This document shows positions 21,215-32,902 of a stretch of DNA of 46,281 nt, in pieces (position 1 is the first letter of the stretch; the number at the start of each line of letters is the position of its first letter). Where the stretch lies: positions 70,381 through 116,661 of the forward strand of contig CATJWN010000042.1 of the NCBI GenBank assembly GCA_949745595.1, in the 5' to 3' direction. Made by a program: the position numbers and the translations under genes. Below the pieces are notes generated by a model, which worked only from the letters and a program-made list of their open reading frames with translations, did no database searches and had not been told where the DNA came from. The stretch is from an uncultured Clostridia bacterium (lineage in GTDB: Bacteria > Bacillota > Clostridia > TANB77 > CAG-508).

Positions 21215-21938
21215 CTAAACTTCCCACCTTATCTATGAAAATTTCGTTTAAACTATGGTTTGTACTTCCGTTTATAACATAAGTATCAATAATTTGTTTT
21301 AGGTTTCCTTGTAAAACGCTTTTACCTCTATCTATTATAAGTAAATCTTCACAAAGCATCTCTATATGTTCCATTCTGTGTGAAGAAAAAATTATAGTCT
21401 TACCTTCATCTTTTAATTTCAAAATAGCTTTTTTAAGTTCTTCAACACTTATTGGATCTAGGCCCGAAAATGGCTCATCTAAAATAAGTAACTCTGGATC
21501 ATGCAAAACCGAAATAATAAATTGTATTTTTTGTCTATTTCCTTTTGATAAATCTTTTATTTTTGTATTCATATATTCTAATATATTAAATTCTTCTAGC
21601 CATTTTATAAGATTATCTTTAACAGTTTTCTCACTTAGTAATTTAAGTGCACCATAATATTCACAAAGCTCTAATACAGAATAGGTAGGAATCAAACTTC
21701 CTTCTTCTGGTAAATATCCTATTTTATCTAGTACTTTATTATCTATTGGTGAATTATTATATGTACAAGTACCATTAGATGGCTCTATAATATTCAAAAT
21801 CATTCTAAAAGTAGTTGATTTTCCTGCACCATTTCTTCCAACTATTCCAAAAATCTTTCCTTGCTCTACTTTAAAAGAAATATTATCAACAGCAACTTTT
21901 TCGCCAAACTTTTTTGTTATATTTTTTAATTCTAACAT
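21207..21938 (-). CDS. ABC transporter ATP-binding protein, NatA-like
   Basis: About 244 residues from the ATG at 21938, preceded by AAAGGA. A start at 21980 lies inside a terminator hairpin, so I reject it. Walker A is GRNGAGKS (34-41), the signature LSKGNRQK, Walker B LLILDEPFSGLDP, and the switch His is in SSHRME. It powers the ABC-2/CPBP permease encoded downstream with 8 bases of overlap. NatA-like ATPases pair with Na+ or antimicrobial-peptide exporters; the substrate here is unknown. Confidence 0.9.
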   Translation of the reverse strand: MLELKNITKKFGEKVAVDNISFKVEQGKIFGIVGRNGAGKSTTFRMILNIIEPSNGTCTYNNSPIDNKVLDKIGYLPEEGSLIPTYSVLELCEYYGALKLLSEKTVKDNLIKWLEEFNILEYMNTKIKDLSKGNRQKIQFIISVLHDPELLILDEPFSGLDPISVEELKKAILKLKDEGKTIIFSSHRMEHIEMLCEDLLIIDRGKSVLQGNLKQIIDTYVINGSTNHSLNEIFIDKVGSLDE

Positions 21939-21960
21939 TTTATTTACGTTCCTTTCAAAA

Positions 21961-21988
21961 ATGGGGAGTCTTTTCATCAACTCCCCAT
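21961..21988 (-). terminator. Terminator or attenuator between secF-like and ABC genes
   Basis: ATGGGGAGT and ACTCCCCAT form a perfect 9-bp stem, followed on the minus strand by TTTTG. It separates the secD/secF unit from the ABC exporter, with partial read-through plausible. Confidence 0.7.
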
Positions 21989-21992
21989 ACTT

Positions 21993-22634
21993 TTATTTGT
22001 TTGCTTTTTTCTCATAAGAATTTATATATATCATTAATTCTATAAGAGCTATTGCTGCAAGTCCCATAATGTATATTGGAGACATTGGTACTCTGAATAT
22101 TGCTAATATACTTAGTATTGATAATATTGTAACTATTAATATTCCAATTATTTTAGCTAATAATTTAAGTAAATTTTCTTCTCTAAATTTTGCTGCAATA
22201 TATGCTAATATAATAACTGCTGATATTGCTATAGGTTGGATATAAGGCTTTATCCAATCTCTCATTCTAACGTTTGCAATAGTCTCTATCTTTACTTCAT
22301 CAACTGTTTTTGTTGTTCCAAATTTCTCATTTAATTTATTTACTAGATTTTCTTTTTCTTCATTTGTAATTGACTCTGCATTTATGCTAACCGCATCATC
22401 AAATACTTCAATAGTTTTTAATACAACTTTTTTGTCTTTAAAAACTTCACTGCAAATACTTTCTACATCATTCATTTCAAAGTCTTTACCAATAACAAAT
22501 TCTATAACTTCATGTTGTTCTAGTAAGAAATTAACATTAAATCCTTTAAATAAAACCACTACTATTCCTGCTATTATAAGTAAGCTTAACCCTAAAATTA
22601 GTACTTTATTGTTTTTGTTTATAAATTTATCCAT
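21993..22634 (-). CDS. secF: SecF-like protein-export membrane protein (short, divergent)
   Basis: A 213-residue protein. One N-terminal helix (VLILGLSLLIIAGIVVVLFK) is followed by a soluble alpha/beta domain of about 75 residues and about three C-terminal helices. It is shorter than standard SecF (about 300), with a reduced transmembrane set. Identification rests on topology and on following a SecD-like gene by 9 bases. SecDF uses the proton or sodium gradient to pull proteins out of the SecYEG channel. Confidence 0.65.
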   Translation of the reverse strand: MDKFINKNNKVLILGLSLLIIAGIVVVLFKGFNVNFLLEQHEVIEFVIGKDFEMNDVESICSEVFKDKKVVLKTIEVFDDAVSINAESITNEEKENLVNKLNEKFGTTKTVDEVKIETIANVRMRDWIKPYIQPIAISAVIILAYIAAKFREENLLKLLAKIIGILIVTILSILSILAIFRVPMSPIYIMGLAAIALIELMIYINSYEKKANK

Positions 22635-22643
22635 TTTACCCTC

Positions 22644-24071
22644 CTAGTCTACATATAAAGTTCTTGTGATTATAAAACTATATATTACATGTACAAACAA
22701 TCCCCAGAACATTATCATTCCAACACTATTTATTGTTACGCTTGTCATAAAGGTAAAAATAACAGCAACTACCCATAAAGGAATTATAGTAATAGTAATT
22801 TCTTTTAAGCTCTCCATAAACGCATGTCTTTTTGAATCACTTTTAAATCTGCCTAAATAATTAAATATAAATACATAATTTACTGTAACTACTCCAAGTA
22901 AAGCAATCAAACTATTCAAAGTAATAGTTACATTTGTATATCTAATAGCAAGTAAAGTTACTGCTATATATCCAATACTTGCAATAGCTCCTAATAAACC
23001 ATTAAATTTATATTTTACAATCAATACTAAAGATACTATTGCAATAAGTCCTGCAAAAGCTACTTTTGCTAGAACTATCATATCCCCTGTTACTTGTGAT
23101 TTAACAAAATTGTCTGACGCGATTTTATATGCATTTGGAGTTTTGCCATTATTAATTATAGTTGCAAAATATGATGCTGATTCATAATTTCTTGAAAAAG
23201 CAGCATAATCTGAAGTTTCTTCACCCATTGTTATTTGTAAAATACCTGAACTTAATTCTTGTCCAAAATAAGTCTCAAGCATTTGGCTACCATCTAATAA
23301 CAATTTTACTGTTTTTGTTTCCTCTTCGTCATTCTCATTAGTTATTTTAACGTAAGTTTTACTTATCTCTTTCAAAGTTTCATGTTTTTCTTTAATAAAC
23401 TCAATTTGCAAATATGCTTGATATCCATGTTCATCTGAATAAAAAACAGGAACTGCTTTTTTAATATCGTCATTATTTAATAAAACTACACCAGTTTGTC
23501 CATCTACTATTTCAAGCTTAGCTTGTGCTGAAGCAAGCTCAAAAGCAAGCTCAGTATTATCATCCTCTGGCACTTCAAGTGTTAAGTCACCCGTTACGTT
23601 ATTTAATCTTATATTATACTCAGGTATTTGTGATTGTTCAAGTCTTTCTTGAATTATTTTCTTACTCTTTTCATAGCTTTCCTGATTTAATACTGAATCC
23701 TCATTTGCTTTTATTGTTCTTGTCTCTGTTTTGTATTTAGGTTTATCAGCTTCCTCTTCGGCAACTTTGTCTCCTGCCTCATCAACAGTTGCGTCTAATG
23801 AAATACCATTTTCATTAGACGCTTCTTTCTGAACTGTTCCCATATACTTTCCGTTATCGTCAACATATACTTCCTTTTCTTCTTGAGTATCACTTAAAGT
23901 AAATTTCAATTCTCTAGTTCCATCTAATTCCATACCTAGTACAAAATCTGGTATTAAATTTACCATTGAATTTAAGCTATCTCTAAACACACCTACAAAA
24001 GATATTAGTGAAATTGTAAATATAATAAATACTATAGCTATTGTTTTAAATATTTTGATTTTCTTTTCCAA
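22644..24071 (-). CDS. secD: SecD-like protein-export membrane protein (divergent)
   Basis: A 475-residue protein. An N-terminal helix (11-31) leads to DFVLGMELDGTRELKFTL, a degenerate form of the SecD LG-x-DL-x-GG motif. A large periplasmic-side domain holds the P1-head-like region (SQIPEYNIRLNNVTGDLTLE), and at least five C-terminal helices (about 330-475) follow. It pairs with the SecF-like protein downstream to aid secretion. It lacks some canonical residues, so activity is inferred from topology and pairing. The low-complexity acidic insert near 80-110 is unusual. Confidence 0.75.
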   Translation of the reverse strand: MEKKIKIFKTIAIVFIIFTISLISFVGVFRDSLNSMVNLIPDFVLGMELDGTRELKFTLSDTQEEKEVYVDDNGKYMGTVQKEASNENGISLDATVDEAGDKVAEEEADKPKYKTETRTIKANEDSVLNQESYEKSKKIIQERLEQSQIPEYNIRLNNVTGDLTLEVPEDDNTELAFELASAQAKLEIVDGQTGVVLLNNDDIKKAVPVFYSDEHGYQAYLQIEFIKEKHETLKEISKTYVKITNENDEEETKTVKLLLDGSQMLETYFGQELSSGILQITMGEETSDYAAFSRNYESASYFATIINNGKTPNAYKIASDNFVKSQVTGDMIVLAKVAFAGLIAIVSLVLIVKYKFNGLLGAIASIGYIAVTLLAIRYTNVTITLNSLIALLGVVTVNYVFIFNYLGRFKSDSKRHAFMESLKEITITIIPLWVVAVIFTFMTSVTINSVGMIMFWGLFVHVIYSFIITRTLYVD

Positions 24072-24083
24072 AACTCTTTCCTC

Positions 24084-24743
24084 CTATAATAAGTTTGTAT
24101 CATTAATAACTAACTCAAACCATAATCCTAAATATTTTGCTGCACGTTTACTCATATTAGTTCTATCCATAAAAATCTGGAAATAATCTATAACTGGGCA
24201 AATTCGTGTATCTATTTTCAAATTTAAAGTAACTTTTCGCTCCTCTGTGTTAACCACTAAATCCGAATGTGTAACTGCAAAATTTACTTCATCATGTTTA
24301 TCAAACAAAGTTCTATCTGTTTTTGAAACTCTACTTCTATGCACATCAGACTTGTCTGCTAAAATTAATGCCGCTGAAATATCACTAACCGCAGTTCCAG
24401 TCACTTCGTCATGATTTCCTATTGCCATCATAATCTCAGTTGCATCTGAAGCTTCCATTCCCATTTCTCTTAAAATATTATAAGCAAGTATTGCACCAGT
24501 GTGCGCATGATCCACTCTGTTTACCGAATTTCCTATATCGTGCAAATAACCTGCTACTTTTACAAGTTCAATCCTATGTTCGTCATATCCCAAGGTCTCA
24601 AGGATTTTTGCTGCTCTATTTGACACTAAGCCAATGTGTCTTTCTGAATGTTCAGTATAGCCTAAAACATCCAATTGCCTTTGAGCATTTCTTACAAATT
24701 CCTTAACATCAGGGTTTTTCATAACATCTTCTACTGTTATCAT
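24084..24743 (-). CDS. HD-domain phosphohydrolase
   Basis: A 219-residue protein. The HD motif is complete: His32/His36 region (EHSERHIGLV), HD at 68-69 (GYLHDIGNSVNRVDHAHTG), GNHDE near 108 and a downstream Asp in LADKSDVHRSR. The fold binds two metals and hydrolyses nucleotides or phosphoesters. It heads the operon with secD and secF, 12 bases apart, a common clostridial arrangement. Substrate is not evident. Confidence 0.9.
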   Translation of the reverse strand: MITVEDVMKNPDVKEFVRNAQRQLDVLGYTEHSERHIGLVSNRAAKILETLGYDEHRIELVKVAGYLHDIGNSVNRVDHAHTGAILAYNILREMGMEASDATEIMMAIGNHDEVTGTAVSDISAALILADKSDVHRSRVSKTDRTLFDKHDEVNFAVTHSDLVVNTEERKVTLNLKIDTRICPVIDYFQIFMDRTNMSKRAAKYLGLWFELVINDTNLL

Positions 24744-24779
24744 AAAACCTCCTAATTAACTCTACTATAAGTCTTTTAA

Positions 24780-24808
24780 ATTGTATATTAAAATCGCAAA
24801 AATATCAA
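24780..24808 (-). promoter_or_regulatory. Possible promoter for the HD-secD-secF operon
   Basis: Minus-strand TTGATA (24803-24808), 17 bases and TACAAT (24780-24785). It overlaps the terminator of the previous gene, an economical arrangement, but the AT-rich context makes chance matches likely. Confidence 0.45.
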
Positions 24809-24828
24809 CTACTTTTTTGCGATTTTTT
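24790..24828 (-). terminator. Intrinsic terminator after the TIGR04086 gene
   Basis: AAAATCGCAAAAA and TTTTTGCGATTTT are exact inverted arms with an 11-base loop, giving T runs in both directions. Confidence 0.85.
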
Positions 24829-24836
24829 AGAAATTT

Positions 24837-25208
24837 TTATTTTAAATTAACACCTAAAATTCCGCCTATTGCACCCCCTATTATTCCACCAATAAACATA
24901 TATAATACATTTAAGGTAACTCCAAAATTACCATTTAATATACCAGAAGTCAAATATAGTACCAACATATATGTAAGTCCAAGTATCGAACCAAACACAA
25001 TACCTTTTTCTTTTATCTTCTTACTTGCTAAAAATGCACCTACTAAAACACTAAAACTCGAAATGAAAATAATTGAAATTCCCATTATCCCTTCTGATAC
25101 ATTTGTAAGACTTAAGACCATTGATAATATTAAAAGTAAAATTAGCGACAAACCAATACTAACTGCTAAATCCTTTCCTAGTATCTTATAATTATCTATA
25201 TTTCCCAT
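24837..25208 (-). CDS. TIGR04086 family membrane protein
   Basis: About 123 residues from ATG 25208 after GAGGAGG. Four hydrophobic helices: LAVSIGLSLILLLILSMVLS, a second around IIFISSFSVLVGAFLASKK, a third around FGSILGLTYMLVLYLTSG, and a Gly-rich fourth (MFIGGIIGGAIGGILGVNLK). This small Clostridia-specific family usually lies near tgt, secDF or yajC, as here. Function unknown. It has its own terminator and is set apart from the WG-repeat gene by another. Confidence 0.8.
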   Translation of the reverse strand: MGNIDNYKILGKDLAVSIGLSLILLLILSMVLSLTNVSEGIMGISIIFISSFSVLVGAFLASKKIKEKGIVFGSILGLTYMLVLYLTSGILNGNFGVTLNVLYMFIGGIIGGAIGGILGVNLK

Positions 25209-25235
25209 AAGCAACCTCCTCTTTCTTAAGTATAT

Positions 25236-25268
25236 AAAAAAATAGTGGAAATATAACTATTTCCACTA
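25236..25268 (-). terminator. Intrinsic terminator of the rnhA-to-WG operon
   Basis: TAGTGGAAATA and its exact complement flank a 4-base loop, followed on the minus strand by seven T. It is 14 bases after the stop at 25282. Confidence 0.9.
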
Positions 25269-25281
25269 TAATTTTCTTGTT

Positions 25282-26814
25282 TTATTCTACAACAACAGTT
25301 GTATCATCTTCACCTTCTACTTGTCCATTGTCTTCTTCACTGCCAATATCGTTTTCTTCTGGATTATTCTCCTCTGGTTCTTCTGTATCATTATCAACAT
25401 CTTCTTGCCTTGATGCAGCTTCTTCAGCTGCTAAAGCCTCTAATACACCTTTTAATAATAGCTGCTCCCCATTAAAATCCGCATAATAAGTTGTTGCTCC
25501 AGCTTTTGTTACAGAATAAATCTTATTATAAACAGCAGGTGCTGCTATAATTTCTCTATCTACATCATATATAGCATATCTTCCATCAAAATTAATAACT
25601 AAACCATTAAAACCGACTTCTTTAGGAATTAAAAGTACACTGTCTTCACCTGAAACATCAGATAAATATCCAAAGCCCTCATATACTGGTTTCAATAGTT
25701 CCTTGCCTTTGATATCATATAATCCCAATTTACCATCTAATTCTGCCACTATGCATTTGTCAAATAGTAAATAATCATTTCTTAGAGTAGATATTTTAAA
25801 ATCGTCTATATTTTTTAATCCTATTCTATCATAATCAACATGTATTACAACTTCACCATCTCTATTAACAACACCATATTTACGATTCTTCTCAACTAAA
25901 TATAATTCTTCTATTTCATCCAAAATAGACATATTGTCGTAATCCATTGGTTTTATTATTGTACTACCTGTTTTATCTAATAAACCTACTGTATTTTCTG
26001 CACGCATAAAGAATTCTTCTGTATTTTGTAAAAATGATAAATGCTCATACTTTACACTTAAAATTTCTTGTCCTTTAAGGTCAATAACACCAAAAATTCC
26101 ATTATCTCCAACAACTACTAAGCCATAAGGTATTGCTCTAATATTCTCATATACTCCACTAATCGTTCCATATTCTAACTTAGCTGCTAATTGTTTTGCA
26201 GATTGGAATAATGTAGGTAAAGTATACATTCTTATTCTATTTTTAACACTTGTGTCTATTGTCATATTATAAACATCTATTACATACTCAAAAGGAAGAT
26301 ATAATTCTCCATTTATTTGTTTTACAGGCTTTTCTAATACAAAAGTATTTGAAGCACCATTTTGTGCCTCCACAGTCATTTCTATTCCATAAGGTCCTTC
26401 TAAAGTAAGCTCTGGCGCACCTTCAATTACTTCAATATACTTTGTAAGAGTAGACTTCTCTGCTGTCATAGCAACAATCTCTAAGTTGTTTTTAATATAA
26501 CAACTATCTGCATTCTCATTATATTTCTTATATTCACCTTTCGTGTATGTGTAACCCAATAAATCAGACAATTCCCTAATACTTACATAGTTTGTCCCAT
26601 TTTCCTGTTTAAGAAATTTATCAGAAAAACTTATTTGAGTTCCATCAATATATATCTTTAATTGTAAAGCATCTTGATATTGGATATAAATAATCATTAC
26701 AATTAGTAAAGCAATTAAAATACCACATCCAATAATCGACATTAATACAAATTTCTTTTTTTGTTCATTTTGCGCTTGCTTTTGAGCAAATTTATCGCTT
26801 TCCTCTAGGTTCAT
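25282..26814 (-). CDS. WG-repeat membrane-anchored protein
   Basis: A 510-residue protein. Residues 1-20 are cytoplasmic, followed by a helix at about 23-46 (FVLMSIIGCGILIALLIVMI). A domain like the N-terminal stalk of copper amine oxidase-like proteins follows (IYIDGTQISFSDKFL, YVSIRELSDLLGYTYTKGEY). Then come six or more WG-type repeats, such as YGLVVVGDNGIFGVIDLKGQ and RKYGVVNRDGEVVIHVDYDR, and a very acidic tail. Probably an exported surface protein; ligand unknown. It is the last gene of the tgt operon. Confidence 0.8.
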   Translation of the reverse strand: MNLEESDKFAQKQAQNEQKKKFVLMSIIGCGILIALLIVMIIYIQYQDALQLKIYIDGTQISFSDKFLKQENGTNYVSIRELSDLLGYTYTKGEYKKYNENADSCYIKNNLEIVAMTAEKSTLTKYIEVIEGAPELTLEGPYGIEMTVEAQNGASNTFVLEKPVKQINGELYLPFEYVIDVYNMTIDTSVKNRIRMYTLPTLFQSAKQLAAKLEYGTISGVYENIRAIPYGLVVVGDNGIFGVIDLKGQEILSVKYEHLSFLQNTEEFFMRAENTVGLLDKTGSTIIKPMDYDNMSILDEIEELYLVEKNRKYGVVNRDGEVVIHVDYDRIGLKNIDDFKISTLRNDYLLFDKCIVAELDGKLGLYDIKGKELLKPVYEGFGYLSDVSGEDSVLLIPKEVGFNGLVINFDGRYAIYDVDREIIAAPAVYNKIYSVTKAGATTYYADFNGEQLLLKGVLEALAAEEAASRQEDVDNDTEEPEENNPEENDIGSEEDNGQVEGEDDTTVVVE

Positions 26815-26825
26815 TATTCTTCCTC

Positions 26826-28557
<1,732 letters not shown>

Positions 28558-28569
28558 TATATTTATCTC

Positions 28570-29592
28570 CTATTTTATAATCATCGCATCTCCAAAACTA
28601 AAGAATTTATACCTTTCTTTTACTGCTTCGTTATAAGCTCTCATAATAAAATCTCTACCCGCAAGGCTTGAAACTAACATAATTAAAGTTGACTCTGGCA
28701 AATGAAAATTAGTAATCAAATTATCTATACATTTGAACTTATAACCAGGATAAATAAAAATATCTGTGTCGTCTTCTATTTCCTTTAAATATCCGTTCTC
28801 ATCTGCAACACTTTCTAAAACTCTACAAGAAGTTGTCCCAACTGCAATAATTTTGTGACCTTCTCTTTTGGCTTTATTTATCTTTTCAGCTTCTTCTGCT
28901 TTTAGATAAAAATGTTCTGAATGCATTTGATGGTCTTCAACATTTTCCACTTTTACTGGTCTAAAAGTTCCAATTCCTACATGAAGTGTAACCTTTGCAA
29001 CTTCTACACCTTTTGCTTTAATCTTTTCTAATAGTTCTTCTGTAAAATGTAATCCAGCAGTAGGAGCTGCAGCTGAACCTTCATACCTTGCATAAACTGT
29101 TTGATACTTATCCTTGTCTTTTAATTTCTCTGTAATATATGGTGGAAGTGGCATAAGTCCAATTTGATCTAGTATTTCATTAAAAATACCATTGTACTCA
29201 AACTTTACTCTTCTATTTCCTCCTGCCATAACTTCTACTATTTCTGCTTTTAAAAGACCATCTCCAAACACTACTCTGCTTCCAACCTTTAGCTTATTAC
29301 CTGGTCGTACCATTGCTTCCCATTCGTCACCCTCAAGCCTTTTTAAAAGTAAAAACTCTACATGTGCACCAGTATCTTTCTTTCCATAAAGTCTAGCAGG
29401 TATAACCTTTGTATCATTTATTACTAAGCAATCACCATGATTTAGATAATCAATAACATCTCTAAATACTTTATGTTCTATTGTCTGTTTTTCTTTATCT
29501 AATACTAAAAGTCTTGCTTCATCTCTTTTATCATAAGGAGTTTGAGCAATAAGTTCTTTTGGTAATTCATAATTAAATTCTTCTACTTTCAT
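28570..29592 (-). CDS. queA: S-adenosylmethionine:tRNA ribosyltransferase-isomerase
   Basis: A 340-residue protein, normal for QueA. Signature segments are [20 protein letters not shown] at the N-terminus, [18 protein letters not shown], then [20 protein letters not shown], and [19 protein letters not shown]. It moves the ribosyl part of SAM onto preQ1-tRNA to make epoxyqueuosine. It ends 12 bases before the kinase gene and starts one base after coaE, so this is one operon. Confidence 0.97.
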   Translation of the reverse strand: MKVEEFNYELPKELIAQTPYDKRDEARLLVLDKEKQTIEHKVFRDVIDYLNHGDCLVINDTKVIPARLYGKKDTGAHVEFLLLKRLEGDEWEAMVRPGNKLKVGSRVVFGDGLLKAEIVEVMAGGNRRVKFEYNGIFNEILDQIGLMPLPPYITEKLKDKDKYQTVYARYEGSAAAPTAGLHFTEELLEKIKAKGVEVAKVTLHVGIGTFRPVKVENVEDHQMHSEHFYLKAEEAEKINKAKREGHKIIAVGTTSCRVLESVADENGYLKEIEDDTDIFIYPGYKFKCIDNLITNFHLPESTLIMLVSSLAGRDFIMRAYNEAVKERYKFFSFGDAMIIK

Positions 29593-29593
29593 T

Positions 29594-30190
29594 TTACCTT
29601 CCTATTTCTTCAAAAACTGTTCTTACTTTATCTTCTAAATTTTTACCTTCATTTAAAATAACAAAATCTGCATATTTCTCATAAAAGCCATCATCCTGTT
29701 GTGCCTCTAGCCTAGCTTCTCCATAATCTTTTGAAATATCATCTCTTTTACAAATTCTATTCAATCTATCTTTTTTATTTGCAGTAACCACTATTATCTT
29801 ATCAAACATAGCTTGCATATTATTCTCTATAAGCGTTGGTGCGTCAACTATAATATAATCTAAATCCTTCTTACTTGCTTCTATGGCTCGCCTTTTTATT
29901 TCAGGCACTACATACATTGCAGTAAGCTCATCTAACACTATCTTTTTTTCTGGTTCTGTAACAAATATAATAGAAGCAAGTGCCCTTCTGTTTATAAAAC
30001 CATTGTTAGCAAAAATTCTTCCACCAAAAGCTTTTCTTATAGCTAGGTAATAATCAGACTTCTTATTGTCTTGAAGTTCTCTTACTACTTTATCTGCATC
30101 AATTATTTCTGCATTATAATTACTTTTTATAAATTCACAAACACTACTTTTGCCTGCACCTGTTGGTCCTGTAATTCCAATAATTAACAT
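29594..30190 (-). CDS. coaE: Dephospho-CoA kinase
   Basis: A 198-residue protein, normal length. P-loop GPTGAGKS at 8-15; then [40 protein letters not shown] and [10 protein letters not shown], which match the CoaE CoA-binding and lid segments. It adds the 3'-phosphate in the last step of coenzyme A synthesis. It sits between rnhA (16 bases) and queA (one base) in the same operon. Confidence 0.93.
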   Translation of the reverse strand: MLIIGITGPTGAGKSSVCEFIKSNYNAEIIDADKVVRELQDNKKSDYYLAIRKAFGGRIFANNGFINRRALASIIFVTEPEKKIVLDELTAMYVVPEIKRRAIEASKKDLDYIIVDAPTLIENNMQAMFDKIIVVTANKKDRLNRICKRDDISKDYGEARLEAQQDDGFYEKYADFVILNEGKNLEDKVRTVFEEIGR

Positions 30191-30205
30191 ATATATCCTT
30201 TCTAC

Positions 30206-30640
30206 CTATAAATTCTTAATAGCACTTGTTGCAAGTTCATCGCATCTATTGTTATATTCATTATCACTATGACCTTTTACTTTTATAAAGGTAACTTTAT
30301 GCTTTTTAGTTAAGCTATATAGTTCTTCCCAAAGCTCTCTGTTTTTTACAGCAGCTTTTCCAGAAGTCTTCCAATTATTTTTCTGCCAATTGTAAATCCA
30401 ACCTTGATTAAAACAATTTACTACATAGGCACTATCACTATATACTTCTACTTCACATTCTTCTTTTAATAATTTAAGTGCCTCTAGTACTGCAGTAATT
30501 TCCATAACATTATTAGTAGTATCTTCTTTAGCACCCGAAATTTCTTTTTCATTTTCTCCATACATAAGTATGGCACCCCATCCGCCAGGTCCAGGATTTC
30601 CTGAGCAAGCACCATCTGTATATATTGTTACTTTTTTCAT
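30206..30640 (-). CDS. rnhA: Ribonuclease HI
   Basis: A 144-residue protein. The DEDD residues are Asp9 ([16 protein letters not shown]), Glu47 ([12 protein letters not shown]), Asp69 (YSDSAYVVN) and Asp134 (RCDELAT); KVKGHSDN holds the catalytic His. It has the basic handle region ([13 protein letters not shown]). It cuts RNA in RNA-DNA hybrids. It is the first gene of the minus-strand operon and divergent from tmcAL. Confidence 0.97.
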   Translation of the reverse strand: MKKVTIYTDGACSGNPGPGGWGAILMYGENEKEISGAKEDTTNNVMEITAVLEALKLLKEECEVEVYSDSAYVVNCFNQGWIYNWQKNNWKTSGKAAVKNRELWEELYSLTKKHKVTFIKVKGHSDNEYNNRCDELATSAIKNL

Positions 30641-30728
30641 AAGATATTCCTTTTTATTTGTATTTTTTTATAATCTATGATATTATATCAATAAATTAGA
30701 AAATTTACAATACAGGTGGTGATTTTAT

Positions 30729-31976
30729 TTGAATGGAATTTTAGGAATTGTATCTGAATATAATCCTTTCCATAATGGTCATTTATATCATTTGAATTAT
30801 TCTAAAAAAATTACACAATCAGCCTTTACTATAGCAGTTATGAGTGGTAACTTCACACAGCGTGGTGACACTGCTTTAGTTGATAAATGGACAAGAACTG
30901 AAATGGCTCTTAAGGCAGGCATTGACTTAGTTATTGAATTGCCAACTGTTTATGCAACTTCAAGTGCAGAAAACTTCGCTGAAGGTGCAATAAAAATTCT
31001 AAATTCACTTGGCATTGTAGATTATGTATCTTTCGGTTCAGAACTTGGAGAAATATCTCCTTTAAATGAAATTGCTGAAGTATTATATAAAGAACCAAAA
31101 GAATTTTCTAGCTTAATAACCAGACAATTAAAATCTGGGCTTTCATATCCGAAAGCAAGAGAACTTGCAATTTCAATGTATTTTGGCACTTCAAGGAAAT
31201 TTACTAACATTTTAGAAAATCCAAATAACATCTTAGCTATAGAATATTTAAAAGCTCTAAAAAAATATAGAAGTCCTATTGTACCAATCACAGTAAAACG
31301 TGATTATAGCGATTACAATAGTAAAAAAGTTAAAAACGGAATTGCAAGCAGTACAGCAATTCGTACTATGATAGAAAATAAGAAAAATATACACTATGTT
31401 GTTCCTTTTGAAACTTATGAACTTATGGAAGAACAGCAAGAACTAGGTCATATCATACCTAACTTGAGTGTTTTTGAAAAGCAAATTATATATAATCTAA
31501 GGAAAATGTCAATACAAGAAATTGCCTCACTTCCTGATGTATCAGAAGGATTAGAATATAGAATAAAAGAAGCTGCAAACATTTCAAATACGTTAGATAG
31601 TTTAGTTTCAAATATTAAAACAAAAAGATATACACAAACTAGAATTCAAAGAATTTTAGTTCATAGCCTTTTAGGCATTACTCAAAAAGACATAAATGCC
31701 TCAAGAAGAGTTCACCCATATATTAGAGTTTTAGGATTTAATAAACATGGAAAACGTATTATATCAGCCATTGCTGCTAATAATCCTAATATTAGAATTG
31801 TTGTATCTGTTAAAAAATTTATGGAAAACTATGCAAGTGGATCTTTAAGAAATATGATTTCTAAAGATATTTTAGCTACTAATATATACAGTCTTGGGTT
31901 TCCAAGTAATGATGGAATTGCAAACTTAGATTATACTCATAAAATTGTAGAAGTAAAAGAAAAAGATGGCGATTAG
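30729..31976 (+). CDS. tmcAL: tRNA(Met) cytidine acetate ligase
   Basis: A 415-residue protein (YlbM/TmcAL family). The nucleotidyltransferase motif is FHNGH at 14-18, with VMSGNFTQRGDTALVDKWTR and a ribose-side SSAENFAEGA. The C-terminal half contains the ISSSTAIR-like GIASSTAIRTMIE. It acetylates C34 of elongator tRNA-Met using acetate and ATP. It starts at TTG with AGGTGGTGAT upstream; the first ATG is out of frame. It is the only host gene here on the plus strand. Confidence 0.9.
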   Translation: MNGILGIVSEYNPFHNGHLYHLNYSKKITQSAFTIAVMSGNFTQRGDTALVDKWTRTEMALKAGIDLVIELPTVYATSSAENFAEGAIKILNSLGIVDYVSFGSELGEISPLNEIAEVLYKEPKEFSSLITRQLKSGLSYPKARELAISMYFGTSRKFTNILENPNNILAIEYLKALKKYRSPIVPITVKRDYSDYNSKKVKNGIASSTAIRTMIENKKNIHYVVPFETYELMEEQQELGHIIPNLSVFEKQIIYNLRKMSIQEIASLPDVSEGLEYRIKEAANISNTLDSLVSNIKTKRYTQTRIQRILVHSLLGITQKDINASRRVHPYIRVLGFNKHGKRIISAIAANNPNIRIVVSVKKFMENYASGSLRNMISKDILATNIYSLGFPSNDGIANLDYTHKIVEVKEKDGD

Positions 31977-31983
31977 CCATCTT
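31963..31983 (-). terminator. Shared terminator of the convergent tmcAL and PHP genes
   Basis: AAGATGGC and GCCATCTT form an 8-bp stem across the two stop codons. The minus strand has TTTTTC after it, so it chiefly ends the PHP gene; the plus strand has only ATTTC. Confidence 0.7.
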
Positions 31984-32833
31984 ATTTCATATCTTGAACA
32001 AAATTTAATTTTTCTATCACATCTTCACCAATTTTTATATTAGCAAGCTTCATTAATTTTTCGCACTTATCAATATAGTTTCTATGATGAGTATCTAATC
32101 CATATACTACCTTAATATCATATTCACTTGCAATTTTCCAAAATTCCTTAGTAGGATATGCTGCCTTATCCAATCTTTCTACTTGCATCTCAAAAGGATC
32201 TTCATTTAACTTCTTATCTTTAAAATACGTAACAGCAGCAATTCCATTTAAATTAATCTCCAAAGGAGTCCCTGTTTTTTCAGCAGTTTCGCAAATTGTT
32301 CTTATAATCTTTTCTTCCTCTTCTCCATACACTTTTGTATTCCTAAAAGCTATATCTGGATGTGCTACTATATCTGGAATATGAAGTTCCATTGCTTTCT
32401 TTAGATATTCTCCATATCTAATCATATCTTGAATCTTCCAAGTAAAGCCTTTTCCAAAAACCACTAGGTCTTTTTCATCTTCGTCATATACAAAATGTTG
32501 ACCTAAAATTAATTTGTCTGTTTCTCCTTTTAATTCCATTATATTATCTACTTGATCTGGTAAATATTCAACTTCAAAACCTATTTGGATTTCTATTTTG
32601 TCTTTATATTTTTCTTGCAATTTTTTTATTGAAGAATAATATTCATGCCTTTGCTCATACCCCATTCTCATATGAGACCTTTTATCAATTATAACTTTTT
32701 CTGGTACATGATCTGTAAATGCAATCCTTTTGAAACCTTGTTTTATATAATCTAAAACATATTCCTCATCTGTATAATCAAAATCAGCATGACCACATCT
32801 ATATGTATGTGAATGAAAATTAAATTTCTGCAT
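31982..32833 (-). CDS. PHP-domain phosphatase, histidinol-phosphatase-like
   Basis: A 283-residue protein. PHP metal ligands are His7, His9 and His15 (NFHSHTYRCGHAD), with TDH at 40-42, a Glu in GFEVEY, GQHFV, AHPDIAF and the final GLDTHHRNY. The fold is that of the PHP histidinol-phosphatase class. No histidine genes are nearby, so it may act on another phosphoester. Start ATG lies after GGGGGAATG-type sequence with weak spacing. Confidence 0.8.
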   Translation of the reverse strand: MQKFNFHSHTYRCGHADFDYTDEEYVLDYIKQGFKRIAFTDHVPEKVIIDKRSHMRMGYEQRHEYYSSIKKLQEKYKDKIEIQIGFEVEYLPDQVDNIMELKGETDKLILGQHFVYDEDEKDLVVFGKGFTWKIQDMIRYGEYLKKAMELHIPDIVAHPDIAFRNTKVYGEEEEKIIRTICETAEKTGTPLEINLNGIAAVTYFKDKKLNEDPFEMQVERLDKAAYPTKEFWKIASEYDIKVVYGLDTHHRNYIDKCEKLMKLANIKIGEDVIEKLNFVQDMK

Positions 32834-32902
32834 TTTACATTCCCCCTTGAGAAGCTTCTATTTTTATATAATATCATAAAACGTCATTTTTTTCAATCAC
32901 TT

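Noticed and set aside
21939..21980. Upstream start of the NatA-like ATPase
   Set aside because: The extra residues are encoded by a terminator hairpin; the ATG at 21938 begins the conserved domain.
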